From the NCBI RefSeq assembly GCF_040054535.1, contig NC_090796.1:12008001-12072000 (forward strand): 64,000 nucleotides of DNA, written 5' to 3'. The notes below the pieces were generated by a model. The model was not told where the DNA came from, did not search any database, and saw nothing but the letters and a program-made list of their open reading frames with translations. The DNA is from Antennarius striatus (lineage: Eukaryota > Chordata > Actinopteri > Lophiiformes > Antennariidae). The translations under genes were made by a program, and so were the position numbers. This document shows, one piece after another, positions 23,001 through 35,600 of the stretch. Within the stretch, counting starts at the first letter, position 1. Each line of letters starts with the position of its first letter.

Positions 23001-25494
23001 GCTACTTCATCAGACTACATCTTGTTTTCTTTTTGTTTTAATTGGGACATTTATGTCATTAATTACATTCTGTGTTTTTAACAGACCATAGATATGCTCA
23101 TAATGTGTTCAAACCAAGCTAAAATGCTTTTAATTCACAATGACATCATGAGAGAAAAGTAGCAAATAGACTCTTTGAATTAATACAAATGCATAATGCT
23201 TATTTCACCATAAATTTGAGAAAAACTTGCTACGTTCACGTTACCTAAATTGGGATTACTGTCTGTGGCGATGAGCTGGGTTATGTAAGAAGTCACATTG
23301 GTAATAATATAGAGATGACATTTGGAGTGATCATCAATAAAAATGTAAGTTATTGTTGTTAGTGAATTTTTAGTGATGTGCTTTATTACTGGTGACTGCA
23401 AGAGAAACCAATGAAGAACTTCAGTAGGTTTACCCTGCATGTGTGATAACCCATGGGGTTAAACTTGAGTAGAGTGAGACTGTTGTTGTTTTTGCATATT
23501 GTGAAACTGTTTTGTTTCATCCAAATTTTGCTTATGCATTCAGTGACTCAGTGTTCACAGAAACCACAATGTACTTCAATGACAGAAGTGAAAGACTTTT
23601 AATCAAAAACATGGAAGCTGTTGGTGTCACCAGATGTGTGCTCTGTTATTCAAGTGACATCTGCTCCTCTCTGTAACTCAGATCGAGCTCGCTATCCTGC
23701 GTTTCCCATACGAATCATGGGGCACGCCCTTCCAGCAGCTGAAGCAGGTGGTGGAAGAACCTTCGCCCCAGCTTCCTGCTGACCAGTTCTCCCCCGAGTT
23801 TGTGGACTTCACCTCGCAGTGGTGCGTCTTCTTTCATTGTCATTTTGACCCTATTTGGAAAACATTCAGTTCCGCATTTCTACCATTTTTCCCTCTCATA
23901 GTTCCCTCAAGGCTGATTCTTTGGGCCAGAAGCCAGCAGAATTACCGTGCCCTTCTAGCAAGCCACAACAAATCAGACAAAAATGTGTGTTGATCTCAGT
24001 AGAGTGGGTTTTAGTTCATTTTGCCTTAATCTGATAATCTGAATTCACTATGACATTCTTCTGTAGTTACTGTTGCTATGACAGTTTGTTCTGACAGGAA
24101 TTCAAAGTCCTTTATATGATTATATGACAGCTATGCTAGTATGATGTAAAATTCAATATGTAATAGCTCATTATTATGTGCCCACAGAAACAAACCTTGT
24201 ATGATAAAATGTTTGCTTATCTGACTCGAAACCTTTTGGCTGTCCTGCGCATGTGCGAGCAGGCAACAGCTTTCCTCTGCTCTGTTCTAGTGGGTTTTTT
24301 TGTGTGTCCTTCTTTTCTTCTACTTTTTAAAATGGATAGTGATAGACTACTGTACTCCAGGGAGGAGTTACTGTCAATGAGATTCAGAGGAGAACCAGGA
24401 ATATGTGATCTTATCCCCGTCAAGCTCCAGCAGAGATATTGTGGCTGTCAAGTGCGACGCGTTGAAAAGACTAGACTAACAGCAAGAGCTACTAGTTACA
24501 AGACTTTCCATCCCCTCTGTTATTACGGGGAACCTCAACAGGCTTCCCAAAAAAAATTGGGCAAACTGAGGTCACTGACCAGGCTGTGCTGTTAGGGTGC
24601 TCTCCTTTTACTTCTCGAGCAACATTAACACCATTCAGCCTTAGCTAGTGCAGGAGAAACTGGACCCCTACCCTGTGAGCTGGATCACCAGCTACCTGAC
24701 AGACAGACCCCGGTATGTTCAAGTGGTGACTGCTTGTCATCAGTGGTAACCAGCGGTATGGAGACACCACAGGGAACAGTGCTCACCCCTCTTCTTTTCA
24801 CCCTCTACACCATGGACTTCCAGTATAATTTGGATCTGTGCATGATTGCGTGACTATATGAGGACTGGATATATGCAATTTCCTCCGCAAATGATAAAGT
24901 ATCTATCTGTCGACCTATTGATCTGTCAATCATTTGATCCGTCAATCTATCTCCGTATTTAGTCTTTGTTTGATTATGTTCCTGGGAATTAAATGGAATT
25001 CCAAGTCATAGTCAGCGTTTTGATACGTGCAAAGCCTCTGTATTAATTAATGCTGACGTTCCATTTTGCTTCTGCAGTTTAAAGAAAGTTTCCAAAGAGA
25101 GGCCAACTTATACAGATCTCATGGTGAGTCCGGTTTTTTTAACATCTTTTCGACATCATTATAATAACTTGTTTTCTTGTAATGACTCTGTATTTGCAAG
25201 AGATTTCATGCAAGCATGTGTTATCTCTATGTACCTTGTAATACTATCAATCAGACACTGGAGAGCATCCTGAGACCATTATTTCCATTTGTCTGAATGT
25301 TTGTTCACTCTTTCAGAAGCTGTGTTGCTATGCTACATCTGCTAGATTAGAATGACCTGATAGTTTAATAATTTCTAATTTCACTGAGACTAAGTTAATC
25401 TTATTTTCCTGCTCAGCAACATCCCTTCTTCACCTCCCATGAGGCCAAAGAAACTGACGTGGCTAGCTTTGTGAAAGTTATCTTGGAGGACTGA
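8030..25494 (+). CDS. map2k6: Dual specificity MAP kinase kinase 6 (MKK6), 12 exons
   Basis: The coding exons are 8030-8048, 16933-16996, 17603-17651, 18195-18308, 18973-19092, 19509-19625, 19783-19834, 20838-20965, 22034-22111, 23682-23821, 25078-25123 and 25417-25494. The joins keep frame throughout and give 334 aa, the human MKK6 length. MKK6 phosphorylates the Thr-Gly-Tyr loop of p38 MAP kinases after activation by MAP3Ks. Visible features are an N-terminal basic/hydrophobic docking motif (GKRKPVLKL), the Gly loop GRGAYG (60-65), catalytic K82 in IMAVK, HRD at 177-179, DFG at 197-199, and activation-loop S207 and T211 in SVAKT. The C-terminal docking region ends in SFVKVILED. MAP2K6 is preferred to its paralogue MAP2K3 because of LDSKAC, KMRHVPSG and the C-terminus. 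All introns are GT-AG except intron 4 (GC-AG). Confidence 0.97.
11011..11046. repeat. (GT)n microsatellite
   Basis: This is about 15 uninterrupted GT units, then a GCGTGTGC variant, followed by a short CA-type run (CGCACACACGAG). It lies in MAP2K6 intron 1. Confidence 0.9.
14463..14502. repeat. 15-bp inverted repeat at SINE tail
   Basis: The arm 14463-14477 (ATTCCATTCATTCAT) is the exact reverse complement of 14488-14502, separated by 10 nt of the ATTC repeat. It probably arose from the ATTC tail meeting GAAT-containing flanking or tail sequence. Confidence 0.75.
14463..14736 (-). mobile_element. V-SINE/DANA-like tRNA-derived SINE
   Basis: Read on the minus strand, the element starts at about 14736 with a tRNA-like head. 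The RNA polymerase III A box TGGTGCAGTGG matches 14717-14727, and the B box GGTTCGAGTCC (14673-14683) is a perfect consensus match. A conserved middle domain follows (GTGTCTGCGTGGGTTCTCT..., CTCCCACCTCCAAAAACATG), and a GAAT-repeat tail ends it. This order is that of the V-SINE superfamily, which includes zebrafish DANA. It lies inside MAP2K6 intron 1, antisense to the gene. Confidence 0.8.
15749..15901 (+). CDS. Possible small ORF, 50 aa, one membrane segment (low confidence)
   Basis: This ATG lies in a good Kozak context (CACCCATGG). The ORF reads MGNYNSPLARS at the start. Residues 31-50 are hydrophobic (LQDLLLLVLLFLLLVSVVLK) and would make a single tail-anchor-like helix just before the TAG. 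It lies in MAP2K6 intron 1, with no visible promoter or polyA signal of its own. The hydrophobic part comes from a pyrimidine-rich tract, so composition alone could produce it. I recognise no family. Confidence 0.12.
   Translation: MGNYNSPLARSPALSPAISAGPPDGASTPELQDLLLLVLLFLLLVSVVLK
18309..18314 (+). other. map2k6: GC-type 5' splice site of MAP2K6 intron 4
   Basis: The exon ends ...GTG AAG (catalytic K82) and the intron begins GCAAGT. A GT donor at this point would not keep the frame or protein sequence: the next exon starts RIRATVN directly, as in all MKK6 proteins. GCAAGT after AAG is the usual context for GC-AG introns handled by the major spliceosome. Confidence 0.85.
19871..20208. repeat. 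Long (CCTT)n/(CCTC)n pyrimidine tract in MAP2K6 intron 7
   Basis: This is 338 bp of almost pure C/T sequence, mainly CCTT units, with CCTC blocks near 19901-19938, 20051-20066 and 20182-20194. It starts 36 nt after the exon 7 donor site. On the minus strand it is all purine. Confidence 0.95.
24333..24955 (+). mobile_element. Degenerate L2/Rex-type LINE fragments in MAP2K6 intron 10
   Basis: A frame at about 24340-24590 reads LLYSREELLSMR and resembles the start of fish LINE polyproteins. After an apparent internal deletion, 24650-24850 encodes reverse-transcriptase-like pieces with a frame break: LDPYPVSWITSYLTDRPRYVQV, then a stop, then a region matching TPQGTVLTPLLFTLYTMDF. The segment ends with a CAATTTCCTCCGC...ATAAAGTATCTATCTG tail typical of fish LINE 3' ends with ATCT repeats. 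The clade is uncertain (L2, CR1 or Rex1). It is non-functional. Confidence 0.65.
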
Positions 25495-26204
25495 GGTGCC
25501 GCACTTGCACAGGAGGGAGGGAAGATCCACTAAAACAAGAAATCCAACAAAATGAAAACCACCAATCAACTTCAATCAATCTTACCGGAAGGGCACCCCC
25601 TGCCTTGCCACACTGTCACCCCTCCCTCCAGAATCAGACAGATGGAGCCCAGAGGAGAAGCTGACAAAGTCTAGGGAGAATCCTGGCTCCCCCTCCATCT
25701 GGCCTCTAGGGGAGTCACACATAATCTGAAATAATTTAAGACATCTGTATGCAAAAACTCCCTTCTTAGTTAGATTTGTCTGTGCACCGCTTACAACTCA
25801 AACATTGTTATTATCCGTTTGACCACGTGTGGAGTTAAAATGTCACAGTGGTCAAAGCTTTGTTTTTCTTATTACTGAAGAGTGCAGATTATATCATAAA
25901 AGATGAATGAAATAATGCTATCTATGTGTAATCTAAATGTTTGTGTACTCAAAACATTCATTAATTGACTGCATGTACAGAATATCTTTCTGGGTGGGAT
26001 TGGGCTCATGTGGCAAGTGAGGAACAGTAGACCCGCTTGTGTACAGCCTCACTACAAGGCCCCTCCTAGTGGTCACCTTTAGGTACTGCACTTCAACTGC
26101 CTTCCCCTGATTCAGCAGTTCCCTGACGTGTTTTGGGCTCTAGCTGCCTGTGAGTGTGTTTAAATGTATTTGTGTGAGCTGTGCATGATTTGTATGTGTG
26201 TTTG
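25495..26204 (+). other. MAP2K6 3' UTR (proximal part)
   Basis: This follows the MAP2K6 stop. No canonical AATAAA is present before 26205. The first one downstream is at 26533-26538, inside a probable hAT insertion, and a stronger candidate (AATAAA at 32139-32144, followed by T/GT-rich sequence) lies much further on. The true end of the transcript is therefore open. Confidence 0.45.
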
Positions 26205-27320
26205 TAGGGCTGCATGGTTTTGGATGAAATAAGATTATTTTGCTGTTCAGCAAAACATTTCCTCAGAATTAGGCAGGCCATCACTTTTTGAATGAAATAT
26301 TTCCTCTGCAGTCTCATTTATAGTCAGTTACAATGATGCTTTGTATGAAAATCCTTTTATTTATGATTAATAAGGCCTGTGCACAATATTTGGGTAGTTT
26401 GTGGACACGGTACACTCAAAAAAATAGATATACCCAAAAAAGTTGACCTAGTCAAGATTCTTATCTAATGTTATTGCATAAATTTAAAGGTTACATTCAG
26501 TAAAAAGTTTTTCTTTCATGTTGACTCAGTGTAATAAAATTGACATTATTAGGCTGACAAACATTTTCTTTATTCATGTTGATTCAACATGGTGGAGGAA
26601 CTTTACATTATATGTGATCCTTTACTTTTTGCCTTGAATATTTTTTGTGTGTGTCATCATATTGGCACCGGTTGTTGTGTTTTAAAACTTTTTGCATTTT
26701 GTCTAGACACAACTTGTGCACCATGAGCCTATTGTGTTTAAATCAGAAAGAGGTCAGTGCTAAAGAATGCAAGGGTTTGTTTTTGAAATGTTTCTGAGAT
26801 TTTTGTCCGAAGTTTGGTTGGCTGCATTAATTAACTGCATTCTAACTTATTTATTTGACTTTATGTGTATGTTGATATTTCAAACAGGGCTAATGAGCAA
26901 AATTCTAGACACACCACTTCTTTTCAATGGAATTACAACAATGCATGTCTAATAAAAATAATGATCAGATAGATTGAGCCAGAAACCATCCATCACTGTG
27001 CAAGGTGATCATAAATCACATCAGCTTGTTAAGTAAGTTTAGTGACGTCTGTGGAGTAGTATGCTTGTTACTGTTCAGGAAAGGCAATCGTAGAAACCTG
27101 AATTGTACAGATAAATACTTTGTGCAAATGTTTAGCCAGTATCTCCCTCAAGATATTAATGGTGATACACTCGTGACAGAGGTGATTGTGAGGAATGCAT
27201 GGCAGCCTCAACAGGCTTTCAATCTGTCATAGAAAGCCCATCTGTTAGATCCAAACACATATGAGATGAGATTGCACAGAGGTACGAGGGAACTTGAGTC
27301 CGATCAATCGTGCAGCCCTA
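26205..27320. mobile_element. Probable non-autonomous hAT element with TAGGGCTGCA termini
   Basis: The left end reads TAGGGCTGCATGGTTTTGG. The right end reads CGATCAATCGTGCAGCCCTA, whose reverse complement starts TAGGGCTGCACGATTG. This terminal sequence is common in fish hAT elements. The interior (about 1.1 kb) has no transposase that I recognise. I could not see an 8-bp target duplication, so the two ends might belong to an old, eroded copy or to two separate fragments. Confidence 0.5.
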
Positions 27321-30300
27321 CTTCACACACACGTTTTTCACTGAGGTGTGTGTTGACATTGTGGTCAGTTGTGGGAGGACATTGCCCTTTTACTTCTTGT
27401 TGTCTTTTCTGAGCCAATCACATCCCTCTCCACTCCATGTTCAACATGAAAAGAACTGGATGCTATTACTATTATTATTGTTAATATAATATTAATTATT
27501 GTTGTTATTTAGATAATTTTTCCCCAGTCATATTTACTGCATTTTTATCTTATTTATTACAGCTGCTGTTTTCCCTCTGAAAACTTGACAGATCCAGCAG
27601 AGACTTTCTTTTGTGGGCTTTACATGTTTTCATTGTGTTCTTCGTGGCTCAAACTGTAAATGATTTTGAAATGTAACTTGCAAGCCTTCTATGTGCCTCT
27701 TTGGGAAAATAGTGGTAAGAAGGATGATGCAGGGATCTCTGCCTCTGCCATCACATCAGCGTCCTTCCCCATCGTGCTCTGCATGGCATCATTATTTCAC
27801 TTCCTGTTTGTGTTCTTTTGATTCCCATTGTATCCCATCAGTATTCATCTACTTGTTTGCACTCATCTCTGTTGTTACTTTGGTCCGTGGCTTTTTTCTC
27901 ATGGTGTTCTCTGATGACAAAAGAAGGGGTTGCTTTTTTGACACTTAGCTGATAAATACTTTCTTGCTGGATCATCTTAGGGTGTTGCCTTTGCAACATC
28001 TTTGGTTTGTTTTTACTTTTCTTTAGTTCTGCTAAATGACATTGAAACCAAAAGGCTCAATCTGTCATTAAAAGAAGACTGGAAAATTATATGATTCTGT
28101 TATGAAATTGTTAAATCTGTCTTCTAAAATTTATTCAGCCACAATAGATAATAAAAGTCCTCCTGATTTCCCCTTGAGACTTTATTTTCTATAAAACTAA
28201 TGTGGTGTGTTAAGCCCTGAAGGAAAAAATTTTTTTGATCCCATGTTATTTGCTACACAGGATGTTTCTCTGGTACCAGATAACTCTGTAAGTGGAATAA
28301 AATTAGTAAAATATAATTTAGTGTTGGGTGAAGCCAATTTTGCTCATCAGCACCATTGGCTTTGCAAGTTGTGAAAGAGGATAGTCAAACTGGTCATACT
28401 GAATACTGCAGCTATGAGAGCTAGTTGATTCCCTTGGGTATCAAGGATGCAGTTTTACAAGGATCCAATGTACTATTTGACAGATTTGTGTCCCTCCTTT
28501 TGAATGGAAAAATCTGTCTCAGCATCAACTAAACTAATTCCCATGATGGTTCACTGTAAATAAGGGGATTTTATCTCTCTATGCACGGCATTCGATGGAG
28601 ACCTTCAAAACATTTTATGTCCAAATTTATCAGATAGGTTTGATGAATAAAATGTCAATTCCTTACGTTTATGCAATCTCCAAAGGAATTTGTGTTTGCG
28701 TAAAGAACATTTATGGGCCAGCAGAACTGTTATCTAACGAACCACCTAAAGTCTCTTGTAATTCCAGATTGGGCCTTAGTGTACTTCACCAGGCTGAACC
28801 ATCTGACGGTCACTGCGTTCTCTTCGATTTCTGTTTCTTGAAGAACTAGATTTTCGTATTGTTGCTTTTTGAAACAAGCTCTTTCGTCCCTAAGTCCAGT
28901 ACAGTCTGCTCTTTTATTTAAATGCATTCACTTGGGAGTTTCCTGTTTTTGTAGCAGAATGACAACTATCCCTTGACCCTTTACACAACAATCTGATACC
29001 CGTTGAGCTCAGGTCCCATAGCCTTTAGCTTATTATTCTTCAGGTAACTCTCAAAAATTACACCAAGTGTTAAAAGATGAATCTCTGGCTCTTAAAGTTT
29101 CGTTATCTCTGTTTTCACTTACTTTTCCAGTCAACACCTTGCAATTAAAAACACTTCACCGCGGCGAATTCTAGTTTGCACACAGTCGATGCTACCGCAT
29201 TTTCACTCCTATGCACATGTCATTTTTCCTTTGCAATGAAATCATTCAAACTCACCACTAGCCACCATAGCGATAACATTAAGGACTCACTCATTAGTAC
29301 ATTTTTCTGCCAGGGAAGGAAATATACTCTTGAGAAACTCTTAATTGCCTCTGCTGTTCCTCAGGAGAGTCAAACAGTTCTGCAGCTGCAGTGCGGCCTG
29401 TCACGTCCCTCCTGACCTGTTGTGTTCACCCTGCATGTTTTGTTTTTTTGCAGAGAAGACCCCGGTGATACACCACAGTCATCGTTGTTTGTTAGGTATT
29501 TGGTAACATTTTCACAAATTTAGCAAAATTGACCAAAGATCCGGAGTCTAGAAGCGGGGGCTCAGGTGGAGCCAATTTGAGGGACGGTTTCTGTGGGGAG
29601 AGGGAAAGTGTGCAGCCTTCCTGCTGCTTGATAAATATTCAGGGGAGCTCTAGTCCAGATGCTCTGACATCCCCTTTGTTTGCTAATAATCATCATGTGC
29701 AGGGTCTGGTTTAGATCTAGTATTTGTCAGTGTTTTAAGTGCCTAACAATGCATCTTTGCGGTGAACATTTAAACACTTCGTTTGATTTCTGTACAATGC
29801 TTAAAACACTGTTTTTGTCCTTCTGGTCCCCTCTGGGACACACTGCATGTTGCTGTGACGTTTTGCACTGTATTGAGGAGCCATATCACATACTCACATA
29901 GTAGGTGTTACTGTCAGATAGCTCTTGTTTTGACCATACAGTCGACATGGACGTTGTTTCAGTCGTAGCAAAGTTATCGGAATTTATGCGGTTCTGAGTT
30001 GAAGTCAAATCACTCACTGTACTGTAAATTCTCAAATAGTAGTTGTGCTTTCTAATGATTTTTTCAGGTATCTAAAATGTTGGTTTTTTGATGCTTCTCT
30101 CAGTTTTGAGCTTTCCACATCAGTTCTCATTGTCAAATATTTGCAATAAGTGTTCAGTTTTATTTACTGCAGCTTAAAGAAAACCTTTTGAGTTGTTTAT
30201 GCCAAACACGTGCTCCATACTAAGCCCTGTAAGTGCATTACGTGTATTTTTTTCATTCTGAAAATTAAAAGAAAATGTAATTTAATATTAAACCCTGCAC

Positions 30301-33300
30301 AGTGGGATTTACTAACAGACATCTGATAGTTTGGTGTAGTATTCCAAACCATCGCATTTAGGTATTTTCAAGGCATGCAACCTTTAGCTTAAGTCGTGTT
30401 GCCACATTTTTTTTGTGTTTGCCCGCTTTTGTGTGTACTATGTAGGAAAAAAGGATCCTTTTTCTTTCAAAATGTTGTCGTGCAGTTGGCTTTTACCTCT
30501 GAAATGAGCAAAATGAATTTTCAGATATTCGTATGGCCAATGTGGTTTGTTTTATTCATTTAATGTCATACAAGGCCAGATATAAAAGAGGGTGAACCTG
30601 TCCCAGTAAGAATTTATAGCACTGTTGACATGAACTAATAGCTTCTATGCAACATGCAAAATGAAAGCATACAACCAAAAAAATTCTATCTTAGAAATAT
30701 GTTCCACACCCAGCAGGAGACCACATTTAGGCTAATATTTAAGACATTACAGTGTCATTTATTAATGGTGACATTAAATATATTTGTCTATGTTTTTGAA
30801 GGAGAAAAAACATTTTAATTACTTCTCAGACGTCTTTTTGATCCTCAGCAACATTCAGCTGCACTCAGAACCTTATAAAAGCCTCACTTGCTGTTTATTT
30901 CTTTTGCACTGCTAACAGGAGCGACACTTCTGGTAACATGGTTGACTCGTTCAGTTTTCAACAAGCTCTAATGATCATAAACCACATTGCATTGTTTTTC
31001 CTGTGTTTTTGTGTGATTCTGCACTCTTCTTTCCCTGTTGTTCCTCTCTGGGGAGATGATAAAGCGGGTCACATCGCATGCACAGAAAAAAAACAGTCAT
31101 CATCCTTTTCCCTGTATTGAAAAAAACTTTTTTTGGGGCACACATATTTATAGATGTCAGAGGATTTTTTGTTGTTTCTGTGTGTGCATTGATGTACGTC
31201 TGCTTGCATGAGGGAATTCCTGTTCATCTATTTGTGGCTTGTGTTCACCTGCTGAGTAAACCCCTGTCACCAGGGTTAATGGGGGCAGGACATCCGAGTG
31301 GAAACTGTCGGAGTGGGGTGGTTATTGCTGCATCCCATCATGATTCCCTTCTTAACCCCTGAGTTAATCTGAGCATCCAACAACAGGCACGTATTTCTGG
31401 ATGATGTGTCTGTAACATCCAGCAAGAAAGAGGATTTTACAGGAACAGGGCTGGTTTTTTTCTCATGTTTGGTGTGACGTTTATGAAGGTCAGAGACAGA
31501 TTGAAGCTCAGGAGAGAATCAGAGGAAATTTCTCATCATTTCCTCTTGAATGAGAAACATCTGAAAGATAGGATATCATGCTTCCAGCCTTTTATAGATT
31601 GGGTTCAGCAGGATAATTTAGTGCAAATCTGCTGATAAGTCTTGTGTATGAGTCATACTGAGGTTTGTTGAAGGCTTTATTTTTCCCATTTTGTGTGTGA
31701 CACCTCTCTTAAGTGTTCTCGAAGTCAAATGCCACAACATGACTTGTGAACCGTGAAGCTTTCTGTTTCTCTGTTGCAAGTGGTAAACTGCTGGTACACA
31801 CAGATGTATGTCACTTCTGAAGTTGCGGTGTTGTGTTCTTTTAATCATGGGTGGGGATTTTTTTTTTTTTTTGGTCTAAGATGTTTGTTTTTTTCAGACT
31901 AAGACGTATCCAGAGATGCTACTGTACACGGAATAGGGTCTCGTTGCTGTTGGGTGGTTAGGGGAGGGTTATCAAGCCCTCATCACCTTGTCCCATGGGA
32001 AGTGAAGTTCTCAGTATATTTACACATCTCTAAAGCCTCTGCTAAAGACTGATGACTGTTCATTTAGAGCTCAATGAATTTCTATAAATATTTTAGATTG
32101 CTCAAACTGATTATGTGCAATTGTAACGATGGAAATTCAATAAAATTGAGGTATTTTTACACAATAAGCCCAGTGTCTGATCTGTTTCAGCTTGTTTTAT
32201 TTTGAGAAGACAAAGGATGGAAAGTTGGACCTCAACGCAGACTACAGCTGACCAGCTGGCCCATCCAGTAGAGAACAGGCCATGCCTACATGAGAGGACG
32301 TGACTCTCCACACCAGCAGGTGGCGGTAGTCTGTTCGTCAAATAAAATGAACAAAATACCGAAGACTAGGCAAATTTCCTTAATTTTTCCTATAGTTTTT
32401 CCTCACAGTTTTGACACTTTGAACGTTGTGAAAATGTTCAACATGATAAATTGGTCACGAAGCTGGCGATGTTGTAAAGTACAGGTGCTCACACTGTGTC
32501 AGAGCGGTTTTATGATTCTACAGCTTTTTTATTATCATTGAAAATAAAACAGAAAATGTACATAGAGCAAAATCAAGAAACAAAAACAAAAAAGCAAAAC
32601 ATCACCCAAAATAAATATGTAATACAACTAGATGTTGGGTAGTCATTCTGAATAACAGCTCTGCTGTGAGATAAATGGTGCTGTCAGCATACTGATATTT
32701 GCCAGGTAAGTCCTTCGGGTTTGATAAAAAATTGATAGAAACCTGATTTATTTGAGTTATAAGACATAAGGATACTTATTTGTTCTAATCAGGAGGATAA
32801 TGCGTGTATTGGTAATACAGTACTCATGTTGTCCACAAGAGGCTGAAATGGACCACTACTCCATGCTCTAAAAAGTACTGTAGGTCTTAAAGTTTTTATG
32901 TTTTCTTGTAGACATTTCATATCTATCTACTCACTAAATGTTCAACATTTAAAATTATTGTCATTCCTTACTTTTGGCTAAAAATAATTATGATGATACA
33001 ATTAATTCAACAATCACAGAAAACGGTCTCGGCAGTTTTCATCCGTTCATCTGAAAACAGAATATATTTTTCAACCTTCTTATTGAAATTTCAATTTGAA
33101 ACTAAAAAATAGACCAATTATTTTACTTCATGTGATTGAAATTGCATCTCACCAAATCAGTCGTTGAGTTATTTCTTCTTTAATGTTTCTTGTTTTTTTT
33201 TGTTGTTGCTCCCGTGGCTTTTCATTTGTTTGGTTAGCAAACCCTCCTTTGGAGGCCATAGGAATGTCACGTAGCACATCAGTTCTAAAGCGGTGTGCCT

Positions 33301-34220
33301 CAGGGCTGGGAATTGGACTCTGTGAACTCCCCTGCATGTGGATATGAGGATATGGCGTGCAAAAATGACAGAACATAAAAACACAAAGTCTCCTGCACGT
33401 GCTGGCAAACAAAAGCAAGATGAGAGTAAGGGTCGAGGAAAAACAAAACAAACTCAAGAAAATCCAAACAGTGTTCTGACGGATGATTGGAAGATTGTGT
33501 AACAAAGCAAAGTACCTGTTACTCCTTGTTATTCACGAGCCACTTGCTCTGAAATAGGTTGTGTTTTTAAGCACATCACTCCACCCTCAGAGTCAATTTA
33601 TAGACTTTTACACTGGGAGAATGGATACTGTATTTTTAGTTCTTTGCAGCACTACACTACTTCCTTCCTTTTCTCAGATCTCAGGGAGCAAAGTTCATTC
33701 GATAGTGTGTTAAACCACCGTCCGGCTTTCTTAGAAAGGAATAAAACCCTACTGTGTAAGCCTTACACTGTAAGGCATTTATTATTTACAAGGACCAGAG
33801 GGTTGTCTGTTCTTCACACCTCCCAAATCCCATGCCACTTTGTGTGAATTGGGCTCTGTCTAGGGAAATGCCAGCGTTCTTCTCAATACCTAACACTATC
33901 CAGTGTCACTGGGATGTTTGTTTTCAACACCATTACAACAAACTGCTTTTTCCTTGATGCTCCATTTTTATTTTACATCACTGGCTAAGAGATTTCTGAG
34001 ATAGAATACTTTTAATTTAATGTGAAAGAAATGGACTTTATTTGCTGTCTGCTCTATTTAAAGCCCACATCAGTGATTTATTTCTGATCATATAGGCTGA
34101 AAATAAGAAAAATAATTTCATTTATGGCTTTAAACTAAATTTTTTTTCTACACATTACTAAAAGAACCTCCCTTCTCCCAGTGACTTAATAGGGAGAATA
34201 AGTGACAGCTTTATTTAAAT
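27321..34220. other. Non-coding stretch downstream of MAP2K6
   Basis: This holds AT-rich DNA with only short, scattered open frames whose codon use and composition look random. I see no recognised gene or clear mobile element. A candidate distal polyA signal is at 32139-32144. Confidence 0.5.
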
Positions 34221-35600
34221 CACATATGTCAAAGTCAAAGCCAGCGGACGAGAACTGGCCCGTGGCGAATTATTTATTGCCACAGGCAAGGATGATTTTG
34301 AAGTACAATACTATTAGAACCAGCGCGCAGGCCAAATCTGCCCACTAGTGTTTTCACGCAACAAAACTACATTCCCCACAATGCAACGGTAGTGCAATTT
34401 ACTGCAGCGCAGCAAGCGGGCTTCGGGTTTTAATTTGAATTGGCAGGGCGGCACGGCGGCGCAGTGGGTAGCGCTGTTGCCGCACAGCAGGGCGGTTCAG
34501 GATTCACGTCTCGTTCTGTGCGGAGTTTGCATGCTCTCCCCGTGTCTGCGTGGGTTCTCTCCGGGTTCTCGGGTTTCCTCCCACCTTCAAAAACATGTGC
34601 TTCAGGTTGAGTGACCGGTCCCAAATTGACTGTAGCAATGAGTGTGTGCGTGGTTGTCTGTGGGACAATCGTGGTGGGAGTCCGAATTTATCTTCAAAGA
34701 GGTCAAAGATAAAACCTGTGTGTTTTCTGCTAAGTTTGCACATTTCAATGCCCCAGCTGTGCATCCAAGCTGCTCTGACGCTCTCAATGTTTCGTAGCCC
34801 AGACCTGTGTGAACAACGGTTCTCTCTGATGAAGCTGAACAAAACATCACACAGATAAACACCTTCACCATCAAACGCCATCAAATATCAGGGTCAGCCT
34901 CAGACAAGTGAGCATCGCGCAACATTGACGTATTTTCAATTTTAAATTCAGTTAAATTTTTACATTTGTTTCTACAAAACGTGATGTCTCCTTGAAGGAG
35001 GTATTGTTTTGTCTGTGTGCCATAGATTTTTGTATTTTATTCTATTTATTCATATTTATTTCATTTGAATGGAATCAGGGAAAATTGCAGATACGAGCCA
35101 TGAGAAAGGACACCACTTATTTGATTTTTAAATTTTTTTTACTATTTGAAAGCAGTGATTGGTAGGATTGTAGAACAGCACAATAATTTTTAGGGGGGTT
35201 TTTTTCAAAATTTTTTTGTGCAATAATGCATTATTATTGTATATGTACAATATTATTATTGTTCATGCAATAATGCTTGCGCAATAATGTATTTTCAGTT
35301 TATAATGCATGCAATTTTATTATGCATTTATCTTGATATTACGAAACATTTTGTTTTTGAAGGACATTTACTTTTTTGCTGTTTGCCTGTTGAAAAGGTT
35401 TCCCCTTGAAGATACTGACAGAGTCATAACAAAATATTGCTTTATTTATTTAATCATTAAATAATATACATTGTGTTAACTCACGGTTCAGTAGGCTATG
35501 TTCATTTCAATATGTTTTAATAAACATTGAACCAGTCTGTCCCTCGGCTTGTTGCAAATTTGCGTTTTTGGCCCTCCTTGTATTTGACTTTGAACATTTC
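34221..35600 (+). mobile_element. Degraded hAT transposon with transposase C-terminus
   Basis: The ends form imperfect inverted repeats around TCAAAGTCAAA (left near 34229, right near 35588). Both are followed inward by the G/C-rich GGCCC motif usual in hAT ends. A frame at 34787-34855 encodes MFRSPDLCEQRFSLMKLNKT, which fits the hAT dimerisation domain (CEQ.FS.M...K) of GTF2IRD2/ZBED-type transposases. The rest of the transposase is missing. A V-SINE is inserted at about 34447-34668, so this element is older than that SINE. Confidence 0.7.
34447..34668 (+). mobile_element. V-SINE/DANA-like SINE nested in hAT remnant
   Basis: The tRNA-like head (GGCACGGCGGCGCAGTGGGT) is followed by a decayed B box (GGTTCAGGATTC). 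Then comes the conserved GTTTGCATGCTCTCCCCGTG...CTCCCACCTTCAAAAACATG core, continuing to about GTGTGCGTGGTTGTCTGTGG. The GAAT tail is missing or truncated. It is the same family as the element at 14463-14736, in the opposite orientation. Confidence 0.8.

Noticed and set aside
28580..28850. Plus-strand frame with ICVCVKNIYGP, resembling a LINE endonuclease segment
   Set aside because: The similarity covers only a few residues and no neighbouring endonuclease motifs follow in any frame.
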